64,000 nt of DNA, taken from Saprospiraceae bacterium. GTDB lineage: Bacteria; Bacteroidota; Bacteroidia; Chitinophagales; Saprospiraceae. Shown one piece after another: positions 25,427 through 34,485 of the stretch. The first letter of the stretch is position 1, and each line of letters starts with the position of its first letter. The notes under the pieces are model-generated. The model did no database searches and was not told the DNA's origin. It saw nothing but the letters and a program-made list of their open reading frames with translations. The position numbers and the translations under genes were made by a program. The stretch spans positions 25,885-89,884 of the forward strand of contig JANQLV010000053.1 of NCBI GenBank assembly GCA_028280415.1, in the 5' to 3' direction.

Positions 25427-25495
25427 GTTTAAGTTCCCTTCCCTGTCGATCAGGCACTTCGCTCTTGGGGTTGGGGCGTCTGGAAACTTAAAAAC
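25427..25495. repeat. GC-rich intergenic hairpin, possible small extragenic repeat
   Basis: GTTTAAGTT at the left is complementary to GGAAACTTAAAAAC at the right, enclosing a G-rich stretch (CTTGGGGTTGGGGCG) that stands out from the AT-rich surroundings. It could be a terminator for panB or a dispersed extragenic element; only one copy is in this window. Confidence 0.35.
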
Positions 25496-25522
25496 GTATC
25501 CTGTTTAATACTTTGAATTGAA

Positions 25523-26554
25523 ATGTTAAAAAAAATACTTCTTGGCTTATTGATTGTGGCAATTATTGCTGGTATATATGGCTATAGTGCTTACAAAGAT
25601 GTTTTTGCACCAAACGTTCCCGAAAAGCTGGAATCTCCTTTTCTTTATATTTCCACGGGGACAAATTTTGATAATCTGCTTGAGCAATTAAAAGATCAAA
25701 ACTTCATAAAGGATGCAACTTCTTTTCACTGGACGGCCAAGCAAATGAGTTTTGTCAAACCGGAAATGCGAGCAGGTCGCTTTAAAATACAGCCCAACTG
25801 GAATAATCGCCAACTAATCAATCACTTAAGAGGTGGAAAACAGGCCACGGTAAACGTAGTTTTGACAAACGAACGACTACCCGAAGACATTGCAGGTAAG
25901 GTTTCTAAAATAATCGAAGCCGATTCGACCGCAATAGATCAGCTTTTGCGAAACGAGGAATTTCTGTCTAAACATAATTATAGCCCCGAAACCGTAATGT
26001 CGGTTTTTATCCCCAATACTTACGAATTCTATTGGAATCGCAATGCAGAAGATTTCTTCAATAAGATGTTGAAAGAGCATGATAAATTTTGGGCTAAAAA
26101 TGATCGCCTGGACAAAGCCAAACGCTTAAATATGACGCCCCAGGAAGTTTATACGCTTGCCTCCATTGTCGAGCGGGAAACCAATCAAAATGATGAAAAA
26201 GCTTCAATTGCAGGTGTTTATCTAAACCGGCTAGAAAAAGGAATGCTCTTACAGGCAGATCCTACGGTAGTTTTTGCGGTAAAACAATTCGACCTTCGCC
26301 GGGTCCTCAACAAACATCTGGAATATGACTCTCCCTATAATACCTACATGTATACCGGACTGCCTCCCGGGCCAATTAGTATGGCGGAGATTAGCAGTAT
26401 AGATGCTGTTTTGAATTATGATGATCACGAGTATATTTTCTTTTGTTCCAAAGGTGATGGCTCTGGTTATCACGCATTTGCCAAGACTCTAGCCGGGCAT
26501 AATGCAAACGCCGCCCGCTATCGACGGAATTTGAAAGCAAGAGGAAAAAGATAA
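25523..26554 (+). CDS. mltG: endolytic transglycosylase MltG
   Basis: Inner-membrane lytic transglycosylase that cleaves nascent peptidoglycan and is thought to end glycan strand growth. An N-terminal membrane anchor (residues 2-22) is followed by a LysM-like region (STGTNFDNLLEQLKDQNFI) and the YceG catalytic domain. The catalytic glutamate is Glu217 in ASIVERET, followed by the family motifs AGVYLNRLEKGMLLQADPTVVFA and SPYNTYMYTGLPPGPI. Length (343 residues) is normal. Confidence 0.95.
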   Translation: MLKKILLGLLIVAIIAGIYGYSAYKDVFAPNVPEKLESPFLYISTGTNFDNLLEQLKDQNFIKDATSFHWTAKQMSFVKPEMRAGRFKIQPNWNNRQLINHLRGGKQATVNVVLTNERLPEDIAGKVSKIIEADSTAIDQLLRNEEFLSKHNYSPETVMSVFIPNTYEFYWNRNAEDFFNKMLKEHDKFWAKNDRLDKAKRLNMTPQEVYTLASIVERETNQNDEKASIAGVYLNRLEKGMLLQADPTVVFAVKQFDLRRVLNKHLEYDSPYNTYMYTGLPPGPISMAEISSIDAVLNYDDHEYIFFCSKGDGSGYHAFAKTLAGHNANAARYRRNLKARGKR

Positions 26555-26844
26555 TCGAAGGAGCTGAAAGGTATAGTTGTCGAGATAGTGCAATTACTTA
26601 TTATTTTAAGCAAGCAATTATCCCGGCTCAGGCCACAATCACAATGTTAAATATTTGACAAATCCGGGAGTATATTTATTCAAGGTTTTATTTTTCATTA
26701 ATTTTAAGAGAGCTTGTTTAAAAGACTGTTTTTCAGCTACAAGCGGCAAATTATCTACTGTATTGCCTTATTCAGAACAAAATTTGTCAGCTTTCGCAAA
26801 ATGCTAAAACTTTAGACAAGCCTTAAGCTAGACCATAAACCTGA

Positions 26845-27810
26845 ATGAAAAGTATTTTCATAGCCGTTTCTTTAATCTTGATCTTTTCTTCCTGCCGGGT
26901 AGAAGAGGCCAATATTCCCAATATTAATGTTGAGGAAGATTTTGTTCCTTATGTAAATGCGTTTATAGAAGAAGGCGCTAAAAGAGGACATGAAATAGAC
27001 TTTGAAGACACAGGATTAACCATTGTTTTTGGCAATATACCTACAGCAAGCGCCTCCTGTTCCGAAATTGCAGGTCCCAATGGCGGTTCCCATCAAATCA
27101 TCGTCAATAAAAATGCATGGGAAGCCCTTAATGATACATTGAGAGAGCGGCTTATTTTTCATGAATTAGGGCACTGTGAATTAGGCCGTATTCATAAAAA
27201 CGATAAGTTTTCGGATGGTAGCTGGAGGAGTATCATGAGAGGTGATCCGCTTTCACAAGTTGATGAACGCCTGCCTGTACCCTATTTTGGTTTCCGCCGG
27301 GATTATTATATTGATGAGTTGTTTAATGACAATACACCGAGTCCCGGCTGGGCAAGCTACAACTTTGATTATAACGATTTGGAAACGGCAGCTTTAAATA
27401 CCCTTATTTCCAGATCGAATCTGGAAAAGCTTAGCGACACTATCAATCTTGCATTAGAAAATTACGAACTGGAATTCGAAGTCAAAACCATCTCCGGGGA
27501 AGAAGCAACCTGGCTGGCCTGGGGAACTGAAGCAAAGCACTATTTTTTCTGGTTGCGAGAAAACGAATTTCACTTTGCTGCCAACTCCAATTTTCAGGGG
27601 CCTTTCCATTTCATAGAAAGTGAGACGCTTGATTTCAGAGAACGTCAAAAGATTACTATCCGCCAGCACGGAGCGCTTTGTAAAGTCTTCATCAATGAAA
27701 AGTTCTTTTTTGCAGTCGATCGCCTTCCTTCCGACCTTTTCTTTATAATGTCTTCCACCGAAAACGAAATACTGATTGAATCATTCCGGCTGAGTGAGAT
27801 CATCGACTAA
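26845..27810 (+). CDS. lipoprotein with putative zinc metallopeptidase domain and jelly-roll-like C-terminus
   Basis: A 321-residue lipoprotein (lipobox FSSC, Cys17). The N-terminal half contains HELGHCELGRIH: His106, Glu107, His110 and His117, i.e. HExxH followed by six residues and a third His, one residue longer than the metzincin HExxHxxGxxH. This pattern recurs in uncharacterised Bacteroidota lipoproteins. A later SIMRGD could be the Met-turn equivalent. The C-terminal half (about 190-321) looks like a beta-sandwich (YELEFEVKTISG, KITIRQHGALCKVFINEKFFFAVD) of the kind found in carbohydrate-binding or 3-keto-disaccharide-hydrolase-like domains. It is monocistronic; its end overlaps the convergent reductase gene by 30 bases. 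Confidence 0.75.
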   Translation: MKSIFIAVSLILIFSSCRVEEANIPNINVEEDFVPYVNAFIEEGAKRGHEIDFEDTGLTIVFGNIPTASASCSEIAGPNGGSHQIIVNKNAWEALNDTLRERLIFHELGHCELGRIHKNDKFSDGSWRSIMRGDPLSQVDERLPVPYFGFRRDYYIDELFNDNTPSPGWASYNFDYNDLETAALNTLISRSNLEKLSDTINLALENYELEFEVKTISGEEATWLAWGTEAKHYFFWLRENEFHFAANSNFQGPFHFIESETLDFRERQKITIRQHGALCKVFINEKFFFAVDRLPSDLFFIMSSTENEILIESFRLSEIID

Positions 27811-28356
27811 TCCGGACATTTCTTCTCTTGTATATCTGAGTTGAATTAAACCGCTTTTATAGACCTCTGCAGCTTTGGCCTGGAGTGTGAACCGTTCTGT
27901 TCCGCCTAAAAACAATCTTTTTCCATCTCCAAGTACTATTGGCATTATAGAAATGATGTACTCATCAATAAGGTTTTTCTCCATTAATAGTTTAACGATC
28001 TGACCGCCTCCATCACAGTAGATATTTTTGCCTTTTTCTTTTTTAATCTTTTGAATCAAATCCTCCACCTTTCCATTATAAAAGGTTATCCCATTCTCAT
28101 CCTTTCGCTTCTGGCGGGATAAAACATAACATTTGAATCGCTCCGCTTGCGGGAATTTTCCATTTGTTAGCTTTAAAACTACTTCATAAGTTTTTCTCCC
28201 GATAATATAAGTATCAACAGTTTCTGTAAATTTTGTATATCCGTAATTTTCTCCGGTATGCTCCACAATTGATAACCAGGAAATATCATCGTCTTTGGTT
28301 GCAATAAATCCATCAAGACTCATGCTGATATATAAAATCAATTTTCGCTCAGACAT
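27781..28356 (-). CDS. dihydrofolate reductase family protein (RibD C-terminal type)
   Basis: A roughly 191-residue reductase of the RibD C-terminal/DHFR-like superfamily, represented by uncharacterised proteins such as YwjB/YyaP of Bacillus. Seen are LILYISMSLDGFIATKDDDISW at the N-terminus, TYIIGRKTYE, and the NADPH-binding region IYCDGGGQIVKLLMEKNLIDEYIISIMPIVLGDGKRLF. I start at ATG 28356 (MSERKLILYIS) because the open frame upstream to 28389 has no family similarity. The substrate is unknown. An AraC-family regulator lies 74 bases upstream on the same strand and may control it. Confidence 0.85.
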   Translation of the reverse strand: MSERKLILYISMSLDGFIATKDDDISWLSIVEHTGENYGYTKFTETVDTYIIGRKTYEVVLKLTNGKFPQAERFKCYVLSRQKRKDENGITFYNGKVEDLIQKIKKEKGKNIYCDGGGQIVKLLMEKNLIDEYIISIMPIVLGDGKRLFLGGTERFTLQAKAAEVYKSGLIQLRYTREEMSGLVDDLTQPE

Positions 28357-28430
28357 ATTTATATAGTTTTGTAGTTTAGAACACCACAAAGCTGAAAAAA
28401 AATGAACAATAAAAATTGTATGAAATTTAC

Positions 28431-29192
28431 CTAGCCAAGTTTACTTAATCCGGCATTAAAAGCTCCAGGCGTTTTTCCACTAAACTTTTTAAAGACATTT
28501 ATAAAATGGGCCTGATCATAAAATCCCGAGTCCAGACCAATGCTCGTAAGTTTGCTGGTATTCGTATTTTTCATAAGATGAATGGCACGATTTACCTTGT
28601 TTAAGCGGATATACTGGTTTGGGGTCAAAAAATAATATTTTTTGAATTTTTGAATAAAACCTTTTTGGCTGATGCTTAATGATGCGTTAAAATCTTTTAA
28701 AAAGCCAGTTTGTAAAATTTTCGAAAAAATGAAATGTTCAAATTTTATTAAATCCGAATCAAGAGAGAAGTTTTTAAATAGTTCAATTAAATGAAATTCA
28801 GCTTTTACAAAAGCCGGCTTTTTCGTGTGCAACAAAAGTTCATGAAGTGTTTTGGAAATATCCTTCATTATATCCGTTTCCATTTTTTCCAGCAGCAATC
28901 TATAGCAGAAAGGTTTTAATATTAAACCAATACTTTCATAGGTCCCCGAAACCCTGGTATGAAAAGGTGTTGTTTTTAAACCGGAAATAATAAAATGACA
29001 ATCATCGGATAAATGATTTTCAATATGCTGACCACTGACTTGAAATTGATCTCCAAAATTAAATATCAGTTCTGTAAACAAAGGTGCATAGTGATTGGCT
29101 TCGAGTTCTAAATTTCTGGATTTGCCAATCCAAACAGAATCCACGAACTGGCTCAGAGGAAATTTTGGAATATATACAGTCTGATCGATCAT
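28431..29192 (-). CDS. AraC-family transcriptional regulator
   Basis: A 253-residue regulator with an N-terminal cupin-like ligand domain (AraC family DUF6597-like, LFTELIFNFGDQFQVSG) and a C-terminal AraC DNA-binding domain (about 160-253): SLSISQKGFIQKFKKYYFLTPNQYIRLNKVNRAI and the second helix-turn-helix with DSGFYDQAHFINVFKKFSGKTPGAF. It lies between the reductase gene and the maltodextrin operon, all on the minus strand, 18 bases after the amylase stop. Whether it regulates the reductase or the sugar operon is not decided by the sequence. Confidence 0.88.
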   Translation of the reverse strand: MIDQTVYIPKFPLSQFVDSVWIGKSRNLELEANHYAPLFTELIFNFGDQFQVSGQHIENHLSDDCHFIISGLKTTPFHTRVSGTYESIGLILKPFCYRLLLEKMETDIMKDISKTLHELLLHTKKPAFVKAEFHLIELFKNFSLDSDLIKFEHFIFSKILQTGFLKDFNASLSISQKGFIQKFKKYYFLTPNQYIRLNKVNRAIHLMKNTNTSKLTSIGLDSGFYDQAHFINVFKKFSGKTPGAFNAGLSKLG

Positions 29193-29210
29193 TAATTAGC
29201 TATGCAGGAT

Positions 29211-30617
29211 TTATTGACTTGACAAAACCAAATAGCCCCAGGCTTCAAGCCTGAGTTCTGTATCTTTTTCAATATTGTGAGAAGCATTTAAAAAGATGTT
29301 CGAATAACTCCCTACTGCATCATTCGAGCTAATTTTGATATCCTGTGCTTCTGGACTCAAATTGATAATTACCAATACTTTATCCCCTTCTTTTTCGCGT
29401 ACGAAGGCGTATACTTTTGAATCCTTGCCCGTTGGAACGCGTATTATTTCTCCACCATAGGAACCGTTCCAAAGTGCTTTGTTTCGATGTTTTAAATCGA
29501 TCAGTGTTTTATAAAAACCGGTATATTCATAATTATTCCAGTCTATCGCATCTTTTTCAAAAAAGGCTAATCGCTTTTTTAGCGGGGCTTCCTGACCACC
29601 ATAAATCAGTGGCATACCATCGAGCGTAGCAGCCAATACAGCAAAAGCTTTATGCCCATCCCCCAAGCGTTCGAAAACCGTTCCGTGCCAGGCATTTTCA
29701 TCGTGGTTGCTTGTAAAATAGATGTGAAAACCCTTTAAAAAGTCCGTACGATCTTTTTTCAGATATTCGTCAATATCAGCCACTGTTTGCTCACCACTAA
29801 CAATCCCGTTTGCCAGGTCTTTGAAACTCCAGGAATAGGTGGCCAGGAAATTTCCGGAATTATTATGCACAGGGTGCTCAGATTCGGCAAGCATAAAGAT
29901 CGGACGATGCTGATAAAGTATGGCGCTCGCCTGATCCCAAAAATCATCGGGAACCAGATGCGCAACATCGCATCTAAAACCATCTATCCCGATATCTTTA
30001 ATCCAATATTCCATTTCGGCAATCATTGCCTTGCGCAGCTCAGGATGGTCATAATTAAAATCTGCTACATCTGTCCAGCCCCAGGATTCTCCGGTTTCCG
30101 GATCAATCGGATCGATAATCTGCCCATCTATGCGGGTATAATACTCAGGATGTTCCTTAATCCAGGGATGATCCCAGCCCGAATGATTGGGCACCCAGTC
30201 AATAATAACATGCATTCCCAGGGCATGAGCTTTTTGCATCATCGCCTTGAAATCTTCCATTGTTCCAAATTCCGGATTGATGGCCCGATAATCGGCAACT
30301 GCATAAGGACTGCCCAAACTTCCCTTGCGTCTGACTTTGCTGATTGGGTGAACCGGCATAAACCACAAAATATCAACGCCAAGCGCCTGCAAACGGTCGA
30401 GATGTCCGGAAAAGGCATTGATTGTCCCTTCCGGAGTATATTGTCTCAGATTTACTTCGTAGAGTACTGCATTGCGGGCCCATTTGGGAAAGTGGTTCTG
30501 TTCTTCCTCTGCAGAAACTTTAGCTGATCTTGTAAGAGATTGTTCTTTTTCTACAGGCTTGTCAGATGGCGAACAGGCAAAAAGCATGAGACACAGGAAT
30601 AAAGATAGTTTATGCAT
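29211..30617 (-). CDS. alpha-amylase family (GH13) lipoprotein
   Basis: An exported alpha-glucan hydrolase. Starting at ATG 30617 gives MHKLSLFLCLMLFAC, a lipoprotein signal with Cys15. The four GH13 regions are present: DWVPNH, GFRCDVAH with the nucleophile Asp217, LAESEH with the acid/base Glu245, and SNHDEN with Asp306. A catalytic (beta/alpha)8 barrel is followed by a C-terminal beta domain, 468 residues in all. It is the last gene of an operon with a small lipoprotein and a GH65 phosphorylase (and probably the mutase), so it likely trims starch or maltodextrin in the periplasm or at the surface for intracellular phosphorolysis. Confidence 0.93.
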   Translation of the reverse strand: MHKLSLFLCLMLFACSPSDKPVEKEQSLTRSAKVSAEEEQNHFPKWARNAVLYEVNLRQYTPEGTINAFSGHLDRLQALGVDILWFMPVHPISKVRRKGSLGSPYAVADYRAINPEFGTMEDFKAMMQKAHALGMHVIIDWVPNHSGWDHPWIKEHPEYYTRIDGQIIDPIDPETGESWGWTDVADFNYDHPELRKAMIAEMEYWIKDIGIDGFRCDVAHLVPDDFWDQASAILYQHRPIFMLAESEHPVHNNSGNFLATYSWSFKDLANGIVSGEQTVADIDEYLKKDRTDFLKGFHIYFTSNHDENAWHGTVFERLGDGHKAFAVLAATLDGMPLIYGGQEAPLKKRLAFFEKDAIDWNNYEYTGFYKTLIDLKHRNKALWNGSYGGEIIRVPTGKDSKVYAFVREKEGDKVLVIINLSPEAQDIKISSNDAVGSYSNIFLNASHNIEKDTELRLEAWGYLVLSSQ

Positions 30618-30676
30618 TATCGGGGAGGCTTGAACATCCATTCGCTGCCCGGAGATCGAGCAGCGAAAAGCACTAA

Positions 30677-31171
30677 TTATTGCTGAGGTTTAACATTTTC
30701 GGGTTCCATCATCAACTGAATCCCTTGAAGGTTTCCGGGAACATTCCCTTTCCACAATATTTTTCCACCACCTCCAGAGCCCTGAATTTTCCAGTTAGGT
30801 GGGAAAATCTCAGGATTGTTAAACAATAATTTTATGATATTCGTCTCTTTTTCGATTGACCACTGTCCAAAATTGGTTTTTTCCTGATACTGGCCAGTTT
30901 CGAAAGTACCGTCCTTTTTAAGATCAAACCAGCGTCCATTATATGCTGCTTTATCGTCAACCTCTGCCGCATACTTCACTACCCATAATTTACAAAAAGG
31001 GGTTTCATGGCTGGCCTCAAAATGCATTTTAGCAGGTGTAGAAGCCGGTGTGGAAGCTTCAGTAGTATTGGCGGTATTGGATGTTTCAGCTGCTGAATCA
31101 GTAGCGTTTTGCTCTCCCGTACAAGCTGCCATAAAAATTAGTACAGACAGTATCAATAAGTATCTGAACAT
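30677..31171 (-). CDS. small lipoprotein of unknown function in the maltodextrin operon
   Basis: A 164-residue lipoprotein: signal peptide with lipobox MAAC (Cys17), a low-complexity Thr/Ala/Ser linker (residues 20-48) and a compact domain (WFDLKKDGTFETGQY, GQWSIEKETNIIKLLF) that looks like a lipocalin-like or glycosyl-binding beta-barrel of the kind annotated as hypothetical in Bacteroidota. No catalytic motif is evident. Gaps of 54 and 59 bases to its neighbours suggest cotranscription with the amylase and the phosphorylase. Confidence 0.7.
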   Translation of the reverse strand: MFRYLLILSVLIFMAACTGEQNATDSAAETSNTANTTEASTPASTPAKMHFEASHETPFCKLWVVKYAAEVDDKAAYNGRWFDLKKDGTFETGQYQEKTNFGQWSIEKETNIIKLLFNNPEIFPPNWKIQGSGGGGKILWKGNVPGNLQGIQLMMEPENVKPQQ

Positions 31172-31225
31172 GAGAATGTATTATTTTTTAAAAAATTAAT
31201 TTTCGAAACGCGAAGATAAACCATT

Positions 31226-33535
31226 TCAAGCTAAAAGTTCTTCGCTAGAAGGATGTAACTCAATTTTCTTACCATTTAATAAAACATGCACTATGTCAGC
31301 GGATTGATTACTTATGGAAGTTCCGGATTGATCTACATTTACTTTCAGCAAGCTACCGCGAAAGCGAATTTTGAAAGAATAACCATTCCACTGCGCAGGC
31401 AGCGAGGTGTTTAAAATCAATTGCCCCTCTTTTACTCTAAGGCCTCCAAAACCTTTTACAAAAGCCATCCAAGTGCCAGCCATACTGGTGATATGACATC
31501 CATCTTCTGTATCATTATTATAATCATCCAAATCCAGGCGGGCCGTTCTCAGGTACATTTCATAAGCTTTTTCAATATTTCCAAGCTTAGCGGCCTGAAT
31601 AGCATGCACACAGGGAGAAAGCGAAGATTCATGCACGGTACGCGGCTCATAAAATTCGAAGTTTTTACGCAAAGTGGCCTCATCGAACTCCTCTTCGAAA
31701 AAATACAAGCCCTGTAATACGTCGGCTTGTTTAATATACACCGAGCGCAGGATTCGATCCCAGGACCAGTTCTGATTAATCGGCCGGTCTGCTTTGCTCA
31801 GATCATCAACCGTTTTTTCCCATTCTTTATCAAAAAAACCATCTGCCTGTTCGAAAACGCCCGCTTCTTCATCATAAGGCAAATACATGTTTGTTGCTAC
31901 TTTCTTCCAGGCGCCCATTTCGGTGTATTCATAAAACTTTACTTTCTCTTCAATCTCTTTCCAGCGATTGGGAGCTGTAGCTTTCACCTGCTCAATACAA
32001 TCCATCGTATACTGTAAACACCAGGCAGCAATATAATTGGTGTACCAGTTATTATTGACATTATTCTCATACTCATTAGGGCCGGTCACCCCATGCATGA
32101 CATACTGGCCCCTGCGACTGGAAAAATGAACCCGTTGATTCCAAAATCTGGCAATACCAATCAATACTTCGAGGCCGTACTCTTCCAGGTATGCCTGATC
32201 TCCGGTGTAGCGTATATAATCATGAATTGCATAAGCAATTGCACCATTTCTATGAATTTCTTCAAAAGTGATCTCCCATTCATTATGACATTCCTCTCCA
32301 TTCATCGTCACCATGGGATACAGGGCCGCACCATCTTTAAAGCCCAGTTTTTCAGCATTTTCAATCGCACGGTCCAGATGTTTATAGCGATATATCAACA
32401 GATTTCTCGCTACTCTTTGATCTGCAGTGGATAAATAGAAAGGCAGGCAATAAGCTTCGGTATCCCAATAGGTGCTACCACCGTATTTTTCCCCGGTAAA
32501 ACCTTTCGGACCTATATTCAACCGTTCGTCTTCACCAGTATAAGTTTGATTTAATTGAAAAATATTAAACCGAATCCCTTGTTGAGCGGCAATATCTCCA
32601 TTGATAATGATATCACTTTCTTCCCATTTTTTAGCCCAGGCTGCAGCTTGTTCCGCCTTTAAGCCTTCAAAACCTTTCGCAAAGGCAGTTTGTACAAGCT
32701 TTTCACACTGGCTCATGAGTTCCTCCTTCGGATAATTCATAGATGAAACATTCGCCGCTATTTTGTGTATTTCGATGGTTTTTCCTTCTTCGCAGTTGAA
32801 ATCGGCTACACAAGCTGCATATTTATCGCGATTATGATGTGTACATTTGTATTCGATGGTTTCCCCAGCAAGCTGCATCTCGAACTTCATCCCGGTACAT
32901 ACCTGAAAAGCCGTTTTTTTAGTCTCTGCTATCACATAGGCTTCATCGTGTTTTGTCGCAGTATCAATTCCCAACCAGAATTTTTCATCATAATTGGCAT
33001 CTTCATTCATAATGTCTGCATCAATCAGGCTCGTCACTGAAATGGGGCCCGAGAAGTTTACGGGTGTAATAGAATAGCGAATTGCGCCTACTTCATCATC
33101 GACGATACTACAAAACCTTTGGGCCACTACTTTGACAATCTTTCCGCTAACCAATCTGGCTTCAAATCGACGTTCCAGAAAACCTTCTTTCATATTTAGA
33201 ATCCGGTAAAAATCATCTACCTCACATTTTGCCAAATCCAGCATTTCCCCGTCCAGTTCAATGTGAATACCAATCCAGTTAGCGGCATTCAAAACTTTGG
33301 CAAAGTATTCCGGATAGCCGTTCTTCCACCACCCTACTCTAGTTTTATCCGGATAATAAATACCGGCTACATAATTTCCTTGCAAGCTGTCACCACTATA
33401 AAATTCCTCAAAGTTGGCCCGCTGTCCCATACGTCCATTTCCAAGACTAAAAATACTCTCACTAATACGATTGTATTTGACATGAAAACCTTCTTCGATG
33501 ATGTTCCATTCGTCGTGTTTTAAATATTTTTTCAT
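31226..33535 (-). CDS. glycoside hydrolase family 65 phosphorylase, probably maltose phosphorylase
   Basis: A 769-residue cytoplasmic disaccharide phosphorylase that would split maltose with phosphate to beta-glucose-1-phosphate and glucose. GH65 features: SLGNGRMGQRANFEE at the N-terminus, KGFTGEKYGGSTYWDTEAYCLPFYL, and the catalytic general acid Glu488 in GVTGPNEYENNV, the position equivalent to Glu487 of the Lactobacillus brevis enzyme. The usual GPDEYH reads GPNEYE here. VHESSLSPCVHAIQAAKLG is the phosphate-site region. Maltose specificity is inferred from the neighbouring amylase and beta-phosphoglucomutase; kojibiose, nigerose or trehalose phosphorolysis is not excluded. Confidence 0.9.
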   Translation of the reverse strand: MKKYLKHDEWNIIEEGFHVKYNRISESIFSLGNGRMGQRANFEEFYSGDSLQGNYVAGIYYPDKTRVGWWKNGYPEYFAKVLNAANWIGIHIELDGEMLDLAKCEVDDFYRILNMKEGFLERRFEARLVSGKIVKVVAQRFCSIVDDEVGAIRYSITPVNFSGPISVTSLIDADIMNEDANYDEKFWLGIDTATKHDEAYVIAETKKTAFQVCTGMKFEMQLAGETIEYKCTHHNRDKYAACVADFNCEEGKTIEIHKIAANVSSMNYPKEELMSQCEKLVQTAFAKGFEGLKAEQAAAWAKKWEESDIIINGDIAAQQGIRFNIFQLNQTYTGEDERLNIGPKGFTGEKYGGSTYWDTEAYCLPFYLSTADQRVARNLLIYRYKHLDRAIENAEKLGFKDGAALYPMVTMNGEECHNEWEITFEEIHRNGAIAYAIHDYIRYTGDQAYLEEYGLEVLIGIARFWNQRVHFSSRRGQYVMHGVTGPNEYENNVNNNWYTNYIAAWCLQYTMDCIEQVKATAPNRWKEIEEKVKFYEYTEMGAWKKVATNMYLPYDEEAGVFEQADGFFDKEWEKTVDDLSKADRPINQNWSWDRILRSVYIKQADVLQGLYFFEEEFDEATLRKNFEFYEPRTVHESSLSPCVHAIQAAKLGNIEKAYEMYLRTARLDLDDYNNDTEDGCHITSMAGTWMAFVKGFGGLRVKEGQLILNTSLPAQWNGYSFKIRFRGSLLKVNVDQSGTSISNQSADIVHVLLNGKKIELHPSSEELLA

Positions 33536-33635
33536 GAGTGGTTGAAGTTTTCTAAGACTAAATTGAAAAAATCAAATATATTTTTGTTTATAATCGTCAA
33601 ATAAATTTTGAAAGACTCCTTAACGATAAGGAGGA

Positions 33636-34316
33636 TCAGTTTCTAATCGACAACATTTTCTCGTTCAGGATTTCTAATAAGACATCAAACTCCATGTTTT
33701 TAAAATCAGGAATAACAAAATGAGCATGTCCCAATACGGATTCGCTCCCTACCCCCACCGCTATCATTCCTCCATCCAGAGCTGCCGTAATCCCTTTTTC
33801 AGCATCTTCGAACACGATACATTGAGCAGGTAGCACATTCAATTCTGAACAACCTTTGAGAAACACCTCCGGATGTGGTTTTCCATTCACAACTTTAGTT
33901 CCATCCATAATGGACCCAAAATGCTCAAGCAGGCCTATTTGCCTAAGGATCGGAACGGCATTTTTACTGGCAGAGCCCAGTCCGACCTTAATTCCTCTTT
34001 CCTGCAGGCTTTTTAAAAACGGAATTACGCCGGGAAGGATTTCATTAGGAGTCATTTTGGCGATATGCTCCAAATACCAGGCATTTTTCCGGTCGGTTAG
34101 TTCTTTTTTTCGATTTTTATCTATTTCCACCCCTCCCCATTTGAGGATCAATTCCAAAGATTTTATACGACTTACTCCTTTGAGTTTTTCATTTTCCCTT
34201 TCGGTAAAATCTATACCCAATTCATTAGCCAGGCGCCTCCAGGCTACGAAATGATATTTCGCGGTATCTACGATAACTCCGTCCAGATCAAATATGCACG
34301 CTTTAATATTTAACAT
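33636..34316 (-). CDS. pgmB: beta-phosphoglucomutase
   Basis: A HAD-superfamily mutase converting beta-glucose-1-phosphate from the GH65 phosphorylase into glucose-6-phosphate. The nucleophile and acid/base aspartates are Asp10 and Asp12 (FDLDGVIVDT); the beta-PGM cap motif is GVSRIKSLELIL, and KIGLGSASKNA-like KVGLGSASKNA plus the DAEKGITAALDGGMIAVGV loops complete the HAD core. At 226 residues it has the family length. It lies 100 bases upstream of the phosphorylase on the same strand and is probably the first gene of the maltodextrin operon. No dedicated maltose permease gene is present in this window. Confidence 0.93.
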   Translation of the reverse strand: MLNIKACIFDLDGVIVDTAKYHFVAWRRLANELGIDFTERENEKLKGVSRIKSLELILKWGGVEIDKNRKKELTDRKNAWYLEHIAKMTPNEILPGVIPFLKSLQERGIKVGLGSASKNAVPILRQIGLLEHFGSIMDGTKVVNGKPHPEVFLKGCSELNVLPAQCIVFEDAEKGITAALDGGMIAVGVGSESVLGHAHFVIPDFKNMEFDVLLEILNEKMLSIRN

Positions 34317-34485
34317 TCCTAAGGTATTATGGTAAAATGAAAATAGATTTCAGGAGGTAGCAAGGGCAAGTATATTGCAAAAATAATGTAAAATTTACAC
34401 TTAGTGTCGAAATATGGAACTAAAAATCCCAAGAGATCAAACTTATACGGTCCAAAATCCCACTTTTAGTTATTTTTACCCTGCT

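Noticed and set aside
29787..30527. Long plus-strand open frame of 246 codons antisense to the amylase
   Set aside because: It is a shadow of the conserved GH13 gene; the translation has no domain and the amylase motifs are all on the minus strand.
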